From Megascapheus bottae (Eukaryota; Chordata; Mammalia; Rodentia; Geomyidae): a DNA stretch of 64,000 nt. Shown here piece after piece: positions 1 to 12,526 of this stretch (position 1 is the stretch's first letter; every line of letters begins with the position of its first letter). The translations under genes were made by a program, and so were the position numbers. The stretch covers positions 4,937,001 through 5,001,000 of the forward strand of contig JANJXV010000014.1 of the NCBI GenBank assembly GCA_024803745.1, given 5' to 3'. Under the pieces are notes generated by a model. It was not told the DNA's origin, ran no database searches, and saw nothing but the letters and a program-made list of their open reading frames with translations.

Positions 1-709
1 GAATACCTAGGCTAAGTAATTGTGCCTAAAACTTACTTTGCATTTAATAAGATAATCTCCTCAAATCAAATGTCTGAAATGGATTTTATGTCCCTGTTAG
101 TAAATCTGGAACAGTTTTTATGCCTTCAGAATACTTTTCTTTCTTCCTGGGTTTGATCTGTTACTTGTTCCTTTTTGAGTCTGGTTGCTGTTTTTAGAAC
201 AGTTTGAAGACCACCAGCTTCAAGAATAAAAGAAATTACCTGACAAAGATCTCTAGAAAGTAGCAATATTCTTTGAAATGCTTATAATTGGAAAGGTCAT
301 TTTCCTTGAATTAACTCTGAGGTAAAAGCCAAGTTGAACATGAAGGGCTAGTCTTCCTTTCAAGTATAGTTTGCAGGCAGCAACCACACCGCTCTAAACA
401 TGCAGTGAGCCAGGAGTCTTAAGTGAGAAGCCTTCTGTTGGTTTTTATGTTCACACGTGTCTCTCTCCTAATAGCGGATATACCTAGAAATACACTGCTA
501 AGTCCTTGGTATGAATGTGGTTCTTCCTAGAAACTGAGACATCTTTTTGAAAGTATTGTTGTTTATTATGAACAAATCAATTTATATGTTCTCTAATTAT
601 TCAGTTACTAAACCTATTTTTTCAATGACCCTTCATCTCTCCTTATAGAAGATGTGTGAGGTTTAAAAAAAATACTTAGAATTTGTTAAGTACAGAAATG
701 TGTTTTATA

Positions 710-905
710 GGGGCCAGGAGTTTGGCCTAGTGATAGAGTGCCTGCCTAGCATGCACGAAGACCTGGGTTCGATTCCTCGGTATCACATACATAGAAAAAA
801 GCCAGAACTGGTGCTGAGGCTCAAGTGGTAGAGCTCTGGCCTTGAGAAGGTCCAAGGACAGTGCTCAGGCCCTGAGCCTAAGCCCAGGACTGACAAAAAA
901 AAAAA
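710..905 (+). repeat. ID-like dimeric SINE (IDL-type), complete
   Basis: The left half is tRNA-derived, with an A box (GGCCTAGTGATAGAG) and a B box (GGGTTCGATTCC). A short A-rich linker leads to the right half (GCTCAAGTGGTAGAGCTCTG to AGCCCAGGACTGAC) and an A tail. A perfect 16-bp TSD (AGAAATGTGTTTTATA) sits at 694-709 and 906-921. Confidence 0.93.
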
Positions 906-921
906 AGAAATGTGTTTTATA

Positions 922-2860
922 AAATGAAGGAGAAAATTCAAGAAAAAAATTAAGGCAAGTATTACATTTTGGGAAGGATTTTTAACAGATTTGCAGTCAG
1001 GTAGATAAATCCAAGATGCTATCACTGCAATCATGCATCTGTACTATGTTCAATCCTGAATAGCATTTGTGCCTAATAATGTGATTGTGAGTGGTGAGGG
1101 GTATGGAAGTATGTTATAAAGTGTTAGATGATAGTATTGAGGTTCTCCAACTTGTTTTTCCGTTTCCACAACTCTAGTGCACTGTTGCTGTTTGATATGC
1201 CACACTGAGTCTGTCTAAAACGGTGAGGGGTGAGGCTGAGGAAGAGCCTGACTTGAAGGAACTGGTTAGAGGATGATTTCATTTGCAGAGACAGAAAATT
1301 AGAAAAGGAGAACAAGCTTTGGAGGAAGGATGATGATCCACAGTGCCAAGATTTCAGTCCTGAGCCAAGTACTGTAGATAGGCAGACAGACCTTCCCTAC
1401 TTTCTATGGAGGATCCAGCCAATTATATATCCAATGACCCTGATTCCAGTCCTTTGGGATACTTATTACCGTAGAAAAGCATCTTTTGTTCTTGTCAGCT
1501 CTTTGGTAAACCTACATTGCTCTGGGAATTTTGATTGGATTGCAAATAACAAAAAATATGGTAATAATTAGGCAAAAGACCAAAAAGGAAAGTCCTGATA
1601 TCACTGAGACCCCACAATGAGGAAAATGAGCCTGAGTCAAATAAGCCCTGTTTCTGTTCCTGATTCTGCCATTTGCCATCTGATTAGGTTAGGGCTTCCC
1701 TTTGTCTGCCTCCTTTTCTTAACTATAAAAATAGTCACCATTACTCACCCCACAACCACTAAAGAAAATAAAAAGTAGTAGATGGTCAGTCAGGCACAGC
1801 ACTTTCCATACAAAAGTTTGCTTCCTCCTTATTCCCTAACCCCCTTCACTACTCTCAAAAGATAAGAATGAAAGGCTTTAGAAAAAAGAACACAAAAATC
1901 ACATTAGAGTAACCCATTCTGATATTTAGCAGTTCTTGTTCAAAAGTACTTCCTTCTGCCTAACCCAGATTCCTAATGTTGCAATCAAAGTCCTTTCACT
2001 TGTGACCTTCTCCTTTTTTATTTACTGTTTCCATCTTGCTAAATGAACAGTCTGACACATCCTATTCTTCAGAAGCATACTTTCTTTCTTGTCTTTAATA
2101 TTTGAACACACAAAGTATAGTAACAGCTTCAGAGTCCTCTGTACTGGAAATTTCATTTCTGGGATTCAAGTTTTTGGGAATGGCATGGTGTGCACCTTTT
2201 TTAGGATGGAGACATAGACAGGAAAATGTGGAGGGAGACAGGCTATAGAATGAACTATACCACGGTGGATTTTCTAGCCTTGCATTTCAGTATGTTCTCC
2301 CCTATGTGTATACCTGAGATTTAAAGTTAAAACTATGATTCCGTGCCTCTTGTCCTTGTACTTGCCATAAACTCTGAGAGGGGCTCATGTAGCTTAGTTT
2401 CATGCTGCCTGTGCAAAAAATGAACATACTGACCAAGGAAAAAGAAACCATAGACATCAGAGGCATTCAGTGTTTCCATAACAAACAAAGAATTGCAAAT
2501 TCTCTTACAAATCTGAGTCATTATGTGGCCTCCCAAAGCATATATATTTCCTCAAGAGTTAAAATAACTTTTAAAGAGGAAACGATGAGCTATGCAGCCT
2601 GCCATATCCTGTGTGCAGAACAATTTTCATTTCTACTTATCTGTGAAGGTTGAAGGAATGTCTGCAAATATTTGCTTGGTTTCTATGGTGAAGGCAGAGA
2701 GAGATCAAGTGGGTGATTGTTTAGTGACAAAATCAAAACTGTGCTGTACTGTACCTCTACAAAGGAAAAGCATTTGTTGCTTGAAATGTAGTGGTAACTA
2801 TTTTAAGTTTCACAAGTTCAAGATAAAATTTAAGCAATGTAGCCTGAAGGAAAACATGGG
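922..2860. other. Intron without clear features
   Basis: Apart from a faint MIR near 1655-1780 I see no repeat, RNA gene or convincing coding potential here. Confidence 0.5.
1655..1780 (+). repeat. Possible MIR fragment
   Basis: The run CTGATTCTGCCATTTGCCATC followed by a T-rich stretch and TAACTATAAAAATAG follows the order of the MIR core and 3' region. It is strongly diverged. Confidence 0.35.
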
Positions 2861-2874
2861 CCCTTTAGGCATTT

Positions 2875-3066
2875 TTTTTTACCAGTCCTGGGCTTTAAGC
2901 TCAGGGCCTGAGTGCTGTCGTTGGACTTTCTCAAGGCTAGAGCTCTACCACTTTAACCTCAGCACCACTTCCAGCTTTTTTCTATGCATGTGGTACCAAG
3001 GAATTGAACCCGGGCCTTCGTGCATGCTAGGCAAGCACTCTACTATTAGGCCAAACTCCCGGCCCC
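2875..3066 (-). repeat. ID-like dimeric SINE, complete
   Basis: The element is read in reverse, with a poly(T) start, CCAGTCCTGGGC, and an end at AACTCCCGGCC. A perfect 14-bp TSD (CCCTTTAGGCATTT) sits at 2861-2874 and 3067-3080. Its antisense translation produces most of the longest ORF in the window (2592-3074), which is therefore not a gene. Confidence 0.93.
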
Positions 3067-3080
3067 CCCTTTAGGCATTT

Positions 3081-3738
3081 AAAAAACATCCATTCTACAA
3101 AAGTAAATTGGCCCTGGCATTTTATTAAGAAATTATCTGTTGATTAAAAGTAGTGTTGGTGGACTCCCAGATGCCAGGGTTAAGTGTAGGAATGTAACCA
3201 CGTTCTGTAAATTTAATCGGTATTTTGTGCTAGCTTCTCTCCTTCTCTTCCCTTCCCCTCATCCTGGAACTTTCCATTCTGCTGTTTTCTGACTACAGAG
3301 CAACATTTCTTGGGACGTGCATTTATGTTTCACCTAGCTATGCAAATACTATCAAGGTGCTGGGGTTGAAAAGTCCACCCACAATCTGTACGCACAAAAG
3401 ACTGATTGTGGGCATATTAGACTGTAAGAACACAGTGAAGAGATGCAGTTTGTTAAGTGCTGTAATTGTGTCTGGGGAAAATGAGGAAGGAAAAGAATAA
3501 ACTTGTTAGAGGATCTTCCAGAGGAAGGTCTCTGCATATGGGAATGATACAAGATAAGACTGCACATATAACTAAAGAACTTCAGCCTCTGAGTGGGTTG
3601 AGGAAAATCTTCCCGCAGTGAAGGGGAAGCCAGTGGGAGTGGAAGCTAGATCTTGTGGGTATTGTGGATGAGTTGGACTAAATGGGGAACATGAGACTAT
3701 GGAGAATAAATGAGACTCTTCTATTCAGTTAACAAGAT
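3081..3738. other. Intron without clear features
   Basis: No repeat or gene recognised. Confidence 0.5.
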
Positions 3739-3837
3739 ATAAGTGGAACTAAGGACTCCAGTGTAGAGTACTAGCCTTGCACAGAAATGCTCAGGGACAG
3801 TACCCAGGGCCTGAGTTCAAGCCCCAGGACTGGGGCC
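3739..3837 (+). repeat. SINE right-half fragment
   Basis: Only the right module is present (GTAGAGTACTAGCC to GTTCAAGCCCCAGGACTGG). Its tail leads straight into a GGAA microsatellite. Confidence 0.7.
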
Positions 3838-3839
3838 CG

Positions 3840-3911
3840 AAAGGAAAGAAGGAAGGAAGGAAGGAAGGAAGGAAGGAAGGAAGGAAGGAAGGAAGATAAG
3901 AAGGAAGATTT
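3840..3911. repeat. (GGAA)n microsatellite
   Basis: A run of about 13 GGAA units with flanking A/G-rich sequence, placed directly on the SINE tail. Tandem GGAA is the unit bound by ETS factors in other contexts. No such role is shown here. Confidence 0.95.
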
Positions 3912-4024
3912 CCTAAGGATATAGCCTTGGCAAAAGCAATTATTGCAGGAAGAGAAAGCCAGGAAGATCACTAGACCAGACGCTTAGTATTGTATACTTT
4001 AATCACTACCTGGACCCCTCCTAT

Positions 4025-4025
<1 letters not shown>

Positions 4026-4079
<54 letters not shown>
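4026..4079. repeat. (CA)n microsatellite
   Basis: About 27 uninterrupted CA units. Confidence 0.98.
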
Positions 4080-4083
<4 letters not shown>

Positions 4084-7000
4084 TGTCCTTCAACCAACTT
4101 ATTTTCTTAATTTATGACCACACTGTCCAGTGCTAGTATGGTGCCTGTCACTGAGTGGGTACGCACATGATGAGCTTAATTGAAACTCACTTTGACCTTT
4201 TAAATAACACTTACTGTCTGGGTTAAAACTCTTCCAGGAGAGATCTACTTAGATACTAATAATATGAGAAATAAAAAAAGCTCAGAAAGAGAAAAAAATA
4301 TCACTGGTTCCATAAAAGGTCAGAAGTCTGGGCTCCTGAACTTCATCTCCATTACTGAGTCACAGTTTTCCTCCCTGAGTGGCTCTCTTACCCCAAGTCA
4401 CCCTTTGAAGGAAACCCTCATCCTAACTCATTCCCGGTGGTGTTCACTGCCCCATAGGTGTTCTGAGTCAAATTAGCACAGTGCTCTACACAGGCCAGCT
4501 ACTTTATTAAAGATACCTGATTATTCAGAGTGCCATTATTGTTGGACAGTATCATCCCTCTAATCTCAAATCTAGGGGATTTCCTCCATCCATCTTCAGT
4601 ACTGCCATCGGGAATTTCCTGTAACTCATTTCAGTACCTGGACATCAGATAATTACTGAACATCTTCCATTCTTGGTATTAGTATATGCATTTGTGATCA
4701 GTGAATCAAATGATAATGAAAAATAGAAAAGGATGAGTCTGTGGCAGTTCAGGGGAAGCTGAGGAGAGCTGTCATTTCTACCAGGGAGATCCAGAAAGGC
4801 AAAGTGGAAGAGGCAATAGGAGCAAGACCTTGAAGAATACCTTGGATATGGATCCATTATAGTTTCAAGGAAAGAGTGTCCTATAAACCAGATCCTCAGA
4901 AATAATGGCCAGATGATGAGAAGTCAGAAGATCAATTTGAGCTACTGGCTGCATGATACCAAGAAGAGAGCTCTGAGGCCAAGGAAAGACAGTCAGTCTT
5001 GCTGGCAGTGGTTGTATCCAAGGGGAGAAGGCATCAGTTTAAACACACAGTACTCTGTATTCTGAACCCCATCTTTAGAGATTGGCCACTTTTCTGTTGT
5101 AGGTCAAATGAGTAATTCAGTTACAAATAAGTGAGTTTGAGCTGATTCCCTTATTATCGGTTGCAAAATAGTTTGTGGATTCAATTTATTGGTATTAACT
5201 CCTTAATCGTTTCCTCTTAACTAGCATTATAATGGGTAAAGACTGCTTGGAAGACTTTGAGTTCTGATTCTAATAGCCTTAGTTTAAATCCATAATTTTA
5301 AAGAACTGGATTTTTAAGATCCTTTGTGGAAAGGCAATACTATTTTCAAAAGTAAAAATTATTGCAAGTTGAAACTTAAAACTAATTTTAAAAGTAGAAA
5401 ATTAAACCTAACCATACTAGTTTTCTGAAAGACAAGAGCACACTAGACAGTTTTTGTATTTCTATGGAGATAGATGAGCTTTGAGAAATCCCTTCACTTT
5501 TGACAAGATAAAGAATTGGAAACATGTCAAGGAGCATTGTCCATCTATATTCCTCAAACTGACAAGTGCATTTGCATGTGAGACACACATGAAAAGTGCT
5601 CTCCGAAAGTAGAACATCACCCAGCTTGTACACTTCATAAAGAACCACACCAATGCACAGCAAGGATATCTGAAAAAACTAAGGTCTTCATTACCATCCC
5701 TTACCACTTAGGGACCCTTGGTATGGTAACAGAGCGTACCTGAAAGTCTTCCAGTCCTGTGTCTTCTTGACAAATGAGAGAAACTGAGTGAGGCTTGGAA
5801 AAGTTTAGTCAGTGTTGGTTTCTTTATCTGTAAACTGTATATCAGGCATGATCCCAATAGGAAATAATGACACTTTACAAAATAAAATTAATTCTGGGAG
5901 GATTTGTGAATTGAGACATAATTTGTAAATATGTGGATTTAGGGATGCCATACCTTGATTCTCAGTGGTAGCCAAGCAGGTAACATTCCCAGGTTCAATG
6001 GGGAACAATTACTGGAATCCAAACTCAAGTAGAACAAACTAGTGCAGGTAGTTATTGACTTCATGACAGCAACACAACAAGCTCTAGAAACCTCACTGGA
6101 AGGAAATCAAGGAGTTAAGGTCCTGATCTTCGGAGTCTTCTCCCTCTCTGAACTCCTGCCAAGGCTTCCCCTTAGACAAACCCAGTAAGAAATGGAGGCA
6201 GATGGCAGATAGAGGTCCACCTCTAGGGCAGAAAACATCCGGAAAAGCAAAAAAGGAAGATAACCAGGACGATGTTCATACCAGGCATTCTGTTGTTGGA
6301 GCCTTCTAATAAGCATGAATCAATAGCATCAACAGTTTTTCTCCAGGTCTTGGTGAAAGTATATGTGAATAAAAGAATGTTAAGTAGACTATCGAGAGTG
6401 TTTACTCTGACATGTATTTTTTTAAGTCAGAGTTGGCCTTGGCTGTGCTTATCTTATACTGTTATCGAACTGGCTCAAAAAATTGTGAATAGAGATCAAA
6501 GCAGTTTAAACAGATACATTCACTTGTATAAATATCCTTGAACTCCTCCCTCCCCCTTCCGTTCCCCTTCCTGTTGCCAGATCCATTCAGCACCTCTAGA
6601 GGCTGTTAATACATGTAATGATTGTAATAAACATCATATTTGCTTTAGTTCCAGCTGGCTCCAACCACAAAACTCTCTCCATAGTTCCTATTGTTATCTC
6701 TGCACACTAGACAACTGCATTGTTCCCATTAGCAGCAACCTTTGTCACAGATTCCTAAGTGTTGATGTTTATGGATTGCATGCCTGTCTCCATAATCATT
6801 TTAATTTCTGATACCTTGACTGTAAGGAAACTTAGGATTATTTTACATTGGAAAATTTTTAGTAAATTCTGATTGTATGACTATAGAATTTGCTTCCTCA
6901 AAATGAAGCATTTTTATCAATACTTGCTATAGAAACGTCTCAAATAAAGTTGATGTGTTTCTGCTTACATATGGCTGACACTGGTCTTCAGATAGATAGT

Positions 7001-7162
7001 CTTCCAGCAGAGTTTTTGGAACCATCAAAGTATAATTACTAAGAAAGAAGAATTTATTTTTTACCATCAGAAAAATTGTCACAGTTCATTCTTAAGAGTT
7101 TATCTCTTAACTGAATATTTTAAGTTGTGCAAAATTTGGGATTTTTGAGATTAAACAGCTAT
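4080..7162. other. Repeat-poor intron, 3.1 kb
   Basis: I recognise no SINE, LINE or other repeat. Several short ORFs of under 92 codons are scattered on both strands with no recognisable product. Being free of young insertions, it is a reasonable place to look for conserved noncoding elements. Confidence 0.5.
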
Positions 7163-7178
7163 AAAAATTAAAGGCCTG

Positions 7179-7365
7179 GCCCAGGAGTTTGGCCTAGAGG
7201 TAGAGTGCTTACCTAGCATACACAAAGACCCGGGTTCGATTCCTTGGTATTACATACCTAGAAAAAAGCCAGAAGTGTGCTGTGGCTCAAGTGGTAGAAT
7301 TCTAGCCTTGAGAAAGCTCAAGGACAGGGCTCAGACCCTGAGCTCAAGGCCCAAGACTGGCAAAA
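7179..7365 (+). repeat. ID-like dimeric SINE, complete
   Basis: Both halves are present. A 16-bp TSD (AAAAATTAAAGGCCTG) sits at 7163-7178 and 7366-7381, overlapping the A tail. Confidence 0.9.
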
Positions 7366-7479
7366 AAAAATTAAAGGCCTGAGATTATAGAAATTAAGAA
7401 AACATTATTGGAGAACTAATGGGGAAATTCTTTGATATATAGAATAATAATTCATAAAACAGGGGAAAACCTACTCAGA

Positions 7480-7516
7480 CATTTTATTTATATATATACA
7501 CAGATATATATATATA
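7480..7516. repeat. (TA)-rich microsatellite
   Basis: Alternating TATATA runs interrupted by CACAG. Confidence 0.8.
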
Positions 7517-8159
7517 CTGAAAATGTAATAACTTATTTTTAAATTTATGTTTAAATTAGTCTACTTAAGAAGTAAATAGTAATATAAGTCTTGTACTATT
7601 CAGAGTTTCTTTTGGTTAAATCTATGAAGATTAAGCCAAAAAGACATCTCTTTAGGCAAACATTAATAGTTAAAACTACAGTGTAAAAACAAATGTAACC
7701 TAATTTCTTTCATTTATTTTTCTCTCACTTTTCCTCTCCAACTGATTTACACAGATGTAAAGCAACAAGCAAATACAAATAAATATGTGTGTATCTGTGT
7801 GGTAGTACTATGACTTGAATTCAGAACCTGTATTCTCCATTTTTGTGCTCATGAAAGATGCATAAATGAGATTTTTAAATCTTACCTCTCTGAGTTGTTA
7901 GGTAGAAGTAAGTAGCAGATGTCAGCATGCAGAACATTGTCGTTATTCACAACTAGAAAGCAACAACCTTTCTTTCAAGACATTTCTCAAGAAAATCAGT
8001 TCCAAACACACTTGAGTTTTTGATATTTACAAATTCTTTTAGAATGTCATATTAAAATATTTCAAAGTAAGTTTAAAATCAATGCCTGTTGGATGTTTAC
8101 TTATAGCCTTTATCTTTGCCTGCTGACTTGCAGATGTGCTGGATGTGGAGAAGGGATTA

Positions 8160-8275
8160 CAGGGTGGAATTACATAGTCCTGGTCAGAATCCCAGTTCTG
8201 TATCTCAGCTCTTTGTCTCTGGACAGGTTACTCAGAGTTTGAAGATTGAATTTTCGCATCCATGAAATGCACTTG
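8160..8275 (+). repeat. Probable MIR fragment
   Basis: The order TCAGAATCCCAGTTCTG, CTCTGGACAGGTTACTCAG and CATCCATGAAATG follows the MIR core. It is diverged and abuts a younger SINE. Confidence 0.4.
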
Positions 8276-8277
8276 CT

Positions 8278-8490
8278 GATTCATGCTTGCATTCTTAACC
8301 ACTCAACAGGCTGAGATCTGAGGATCAGTAGTTCAAAACCAGGCTATGCAGGAAAGTCTGTATGACTTATATCCAGTTAACCACCAGAAGGCCAGAAGTA
8401 GAGCTGTTGCTCAAGTGGTAGAGTGCTAACTTTGAGCCAAAAATCCTGAGGACAGTACCAGACCCCTAAATTCAAGCTCCAGGACACCAC
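8278..8490 (+). repeat. B1-like/ID-like dimeric SINE, old copy
   Basis: The left half is a degraded 7SL-like head (AGGCTGAGATCTGAGGATCA). The linker ATCCAGTTAACCACCAGAA follows, then the right module CTCAAGTGGTAGAGTGCTAA to TTCAAGCTCCAGGAC. Confidence 0.8.
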
Positions 8491-8688
8491 CTCAAGTGCT
8501 TCCTGAACTCATCTGGCTGAATTTATGCCCTTGAAACTGTCATTAACCTTACTTGTCCTTTCCACTTTCTACCCCAACACTGCCATGTTTTTATGACCAT
8601 TACCCATTATCAACTATACAAATACTAGTAAGTAGAATTCTCCTTGTCTTAGAAGAATTATATACAGTAATTAGAATTGGTTTCTTCC

Positions 8689-8897
8689 TGGGGCCGGGAG
8701 TTTGGCCTAGTGGTTAAAGTGCTTGCCTAGCATGCATGAAGACCCGGGTTCGATTCCTCGGTACCACATACATAGAAAAAAAAGCCTGAAGTGGTGCTGA
8801 GGCTCAAGTGGTAGAGCTCTAGCCTTGAGAAAGTCCAAGGACAGTGCTCAGGCCCTGAGCTCAAGCCCAGGACCGGCAAAAAAAAAAAAAAAAAAAA
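8689..8897 (+). repeat. ID-like dimeric SINE, complete and young
   Basis: Near-consensus copy with an A tail of about 20. A perfect 16-bp TSD (AGAATTGGTTTCTTCC) sits at 8673-8688 and 8898-8913. Confidence 0.94.
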
Positions 8898-8913
8898 AGA
8901 ATTGGTTTCTTCC

Positions 8914-9373
8914 CAAAAAGGCAAGTGGCCCAATATTAGGAAATCTGTGTCATTAATTCAACAGAGTGATCATATGCTCATTATTAATAGACATTTCAAA
9001 TTATTAATAAAGATTCATTCTTTATTTTGAGACACAACTAAGTTTTAGAAGGAATAAAAGGAAATTCTTAAACATAACAATGTTTTGTTATTTTGACCAT
9101 TTCAGCTTTATTTGATGACCATAATAGTTTGACAGACTGAAATATTGAAAATGAGGTACTTAATCCTGTTAAAGGTTTTTAAGAATGAATAATCCTTGAG
9201 AAATCAGTTTCCATGCATGAAAATAGGATTGTAAAACCCGTTGAAGTTGTTGTAAGAAGGAGGGGAGCAGGTGAGGGGGGATGCATTTGAGTGGGATACA
9301 TTTTTACATATCTGGAAATGTCCAGTGAATATCCTCTTGCATATCTATTTATGCTTATAGAATAATTTTAAAA
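8914..9373. other. Intron without clear features
   Basis: AT-rich with no repeat recognised. Confidence 0.5.
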
Positions 9374-9383
9374 AGAAATTAAG

Positions 9384-9599
9384 GGCCAGGAGTTTGGCCT
9401 AGTGGTTAAAGTGCTTGCCTAGCATGCACGAAGACCCGGGTTCGATTCCTCGATACCACATACATAGAAAAAAGCCAGAAGTGGTGCTGAGGCTCAAGTG
9501 GTAGAGCTCTAGCCTTGAGAAAGTCCAAGGACAGTGCTCAGGCCCTGAGCTCAAACCCAGGACTGGCAAAAAAAAAAAAAAAAAAAAAAAAAAGAAGAA
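9384..9599 (+). repeat. ID-like dimeric SINE, complete and young
   Basis: Near-consensus copy with a long A tail ending GAAGAA. The TSD AGAAATTAAG is upstream at 9374-9383, and GAAATTAAG follows at 9600-9608. Confidence 0.92.
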
Positions 9600-10329
9600 G
9601 AAATTAAGTAATTACTTCCTTGAGACATCTTAAAATCATGCCATATCCCAAGGAAACTTCATTTTTATCAGGCCACACTATTTTGGATGAAGGTGAAAAG
9701 ATAGGTGTGTTCTCACAATGTCTGTGAGTGGCATCAGTCACTCAAGTGGAACTTCATGAAGAGCTTGGTTGTGTGTTTTTGTTTACAATGTGTCAGAGAA
9801 GCAAGGATTGTTCCTTTAGATAGAGAGTTCAGCCTTGTACACTCTCTCTAGTAAAAATGGTTATCTTTAAAATATCTTTTTAAAAATACAAGGGCCCAAC
9901 CAAGGGAATATAATTCAATATGAAACAAACTAAAGTCTAGACACCAAGTTTTCCAAAAGTTGTATGGATCATGCTTGTTCACATCAAGGATCACAGCCAG
10001 TATGTGCTAGGGTGTACAAGATGTGGAAGTACTGTGGGAGATGATGCTGGAAAGATGTATTGGAGCCAAATTATAACTGGACTCATATTGTTTGGCAATT
10101 GACAGTTTGTATTGTGTTTTATTTCTGTTTACATTAGATACATCTGGGTAACCATTAAACAGAGCTCTTCCCCTGAATGAATTCAAAGCATAACATGTGA
10201 AGTGAAATGATGTGTAAGGACCTGTCAGTGTTGCTATATAGTCACCCCCAAATTTAAAGGAGACATTTAATTGTCGCTCATAATCTTCTTGGTTGACTGA
10301 ATTCATCTGAGCACTGCTCTACTGGTGCT

Positions 10330-10341
10330 ATACTTACCTGG
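10330..10341 (-). other. Consensus 5' splice site on the antisense strand
   Basis: The minus strand reads CCAGGTAAGTAT, a full match to the consensus donor CAG|GTAAGTAT. On the plus strand the same bases equal the first 12 of U1 snRNA (ATACTTACCTGG), but the U1 sequence does not continue. No antisense transcript is demonstrated. Confidence 0.4.
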
Positions 10342-10351
10342 GGGATCAATT

Positions 10352-10376
10352 AAGCCTGTGGCTCACCCACAGGCTT
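10352..10376. other. Perfect 10-bp inverted repeat (hairpin)
   Basis: The arms AAGCCTGTGG and CCACAGGCTT are separated by five bases. No T-run follows and this is intronic, so it is not a bacterial-style terminator. The function is unknown. Confidence 0.85.
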
Positions 10377-11657
10377 TCAACTGAGAGCTCAGCAGGGGTC
10401 TCCACAGAGCATCTCCTTTGTCTTCTCACAGCATAGCAGCTGCTTCCCAAGAGAAAGCATCCCAAAGGCATAGTTTGGAAAGGCCCAAAGCTACAAGGCT
10501 CCTCAAGACCTAGCTTTGGTTGCCTCCTACCATCATCTATAGTCAAGCAAGTCGATAAGACCAAGTCAGCTTCCATGAAGAGTGAATAAACTCTGCTTCT
10601 TGATGAGAGCAGTGTGGCATACAAAGAAAGAAAATCAATGGAAGCTCATTTTAAAGCCTTGCTACCCCAATCTTAACACATGAAGTAATACTGATAGCAT
10701 CAAAATGTGTCCAGAAAGCCAAATTTTAGAAGTTATACAAATGTTCATAATAATGTCATTAGAATGAAAAGGATAATGATATCAGAATAAATAAAATACA
10801 TGTATAATAATCATTCACTTAGACCAAATGATAAAAACAATGGAATCAGAATGATATAAAATACTTGTGTAATCCATTTATATCTTTTATTCTTTATCTG
10901 GCAATCAAGACTAATTTTAAGTATCCATAGAGTGTCTGCCTCTCCCCTCCCAACAAGGGAAGCACTTGATCCCTGCTACTCACAGGAAAGCCCTAGCATG
11001 ATATGCTTTACTCAGCCTACAGAAACAAATATAGTTGTGTTTGTTTATGTTCTTCTATTTGGGAATCTCTTCCTATGGATAACTTTTTACACATGGCATG
11101 AATAACTAGGTTATACATTCTCTCTCTTAAATTCTTCCCCAGCTTTTATTTGTTTTCTGAAAAGAGCAGCATGGAAGGTGGTTTTGTTTTGACCCCTCAC
11201 AATGTCAGGATAAGAGCACTTCCGAGTTTACCAGAGTACTTTGTTTCATCCAGCAGCCACTGAACTCTTCTACTTTGCCAGTAATCCTAGACCTGGGTAG
11301 AAATTGAACTAAAATTTTTGCTGTCACTTATTTTTCATGTATAATTCTTAATTTCCATAAGAAAAAAATCACTCTAGGATAAGAGGATTTGGGGTAAAGG
11401 GTGGAATCTGGTCTTTGCTGTCTGAAGTTTGTGTTACTTTGTTGTCTTGTTGAGACACTCTGAGGTGGGAGCCCAGGGAATGGGGATGATGTACTTTCCT
11501 ATTACATTTATTACCATATCACCATGGTGATAAATCACCGTGTGATTTGTAGGAGTTCTTTCCAAACCAGAGCTTGTCATGAAATCACTCAAGATGGAAA
11601 GATTTTAAGCCAACAGCCAGCTTCCTCAGAAACACTCAGATCTGTTTTCCATTGTAG

Positions 11658-12526
<869 letters not shown>

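Larger units (their letters stand above)
9609..11640. other. Repeat-poor intron upstream of the residue-180 exon
   Basis: No interspersed repeat recognised. It contains a perfect 10-bp hairpin (10352-10376) and an antisense consensus splice donor (10330-10341), given separately. Confidence 0.5.
1..11657 (+). other. CDK6: CDK6 intron, 3' portion before the residue-180 exon
   Basis: All sequence upstream of the 11658 acceptor is intron by position. It carries SINEs, simple repeats and faint MIR pieces listed separately. No open frame here resembles a known protein. The acceptor is preceded by a T-rich tract from about 11640. Confidence 0.9.

Noticed and set aside
710..790. tRNA genes (A and B boxes such as GGGTTCGATTCC)
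   Set aside because: The boxes belong to SINE left halves. No cloverleaf with paired acceptor stem is formed, and the units continue into SINE right modules.
2592..3074. Longest ORF in the window, 160 codons, plus strand
   Set aside because: Its second half is the antisense translation of the SINE at 2875-3066. The first half has no recognisable domain. The phrase EHCPWTFSRLELYH-like recurs in many ORFs here because the SINE recurs.
3840..4079. CRISPR-like or tandem array
   Set aside because: These are plain microsatellites (GGAA and CA) with no spacers, in a mammalian intron.
8727..8933. Family of similar small proteins (also near 783, 20494, 25106, 36695, 37544 and 48523)
   Set aside because: All are antisense reads of the same ID-like SINE. 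The similarity is a repeat artefact and not a gene family.
10330..10341. U1 snRNA pseudogene
   Set aside because: Only 12 bases match the U1 start and the following bases diverge at once. Reading it as an antisense splice donor explains the match better.
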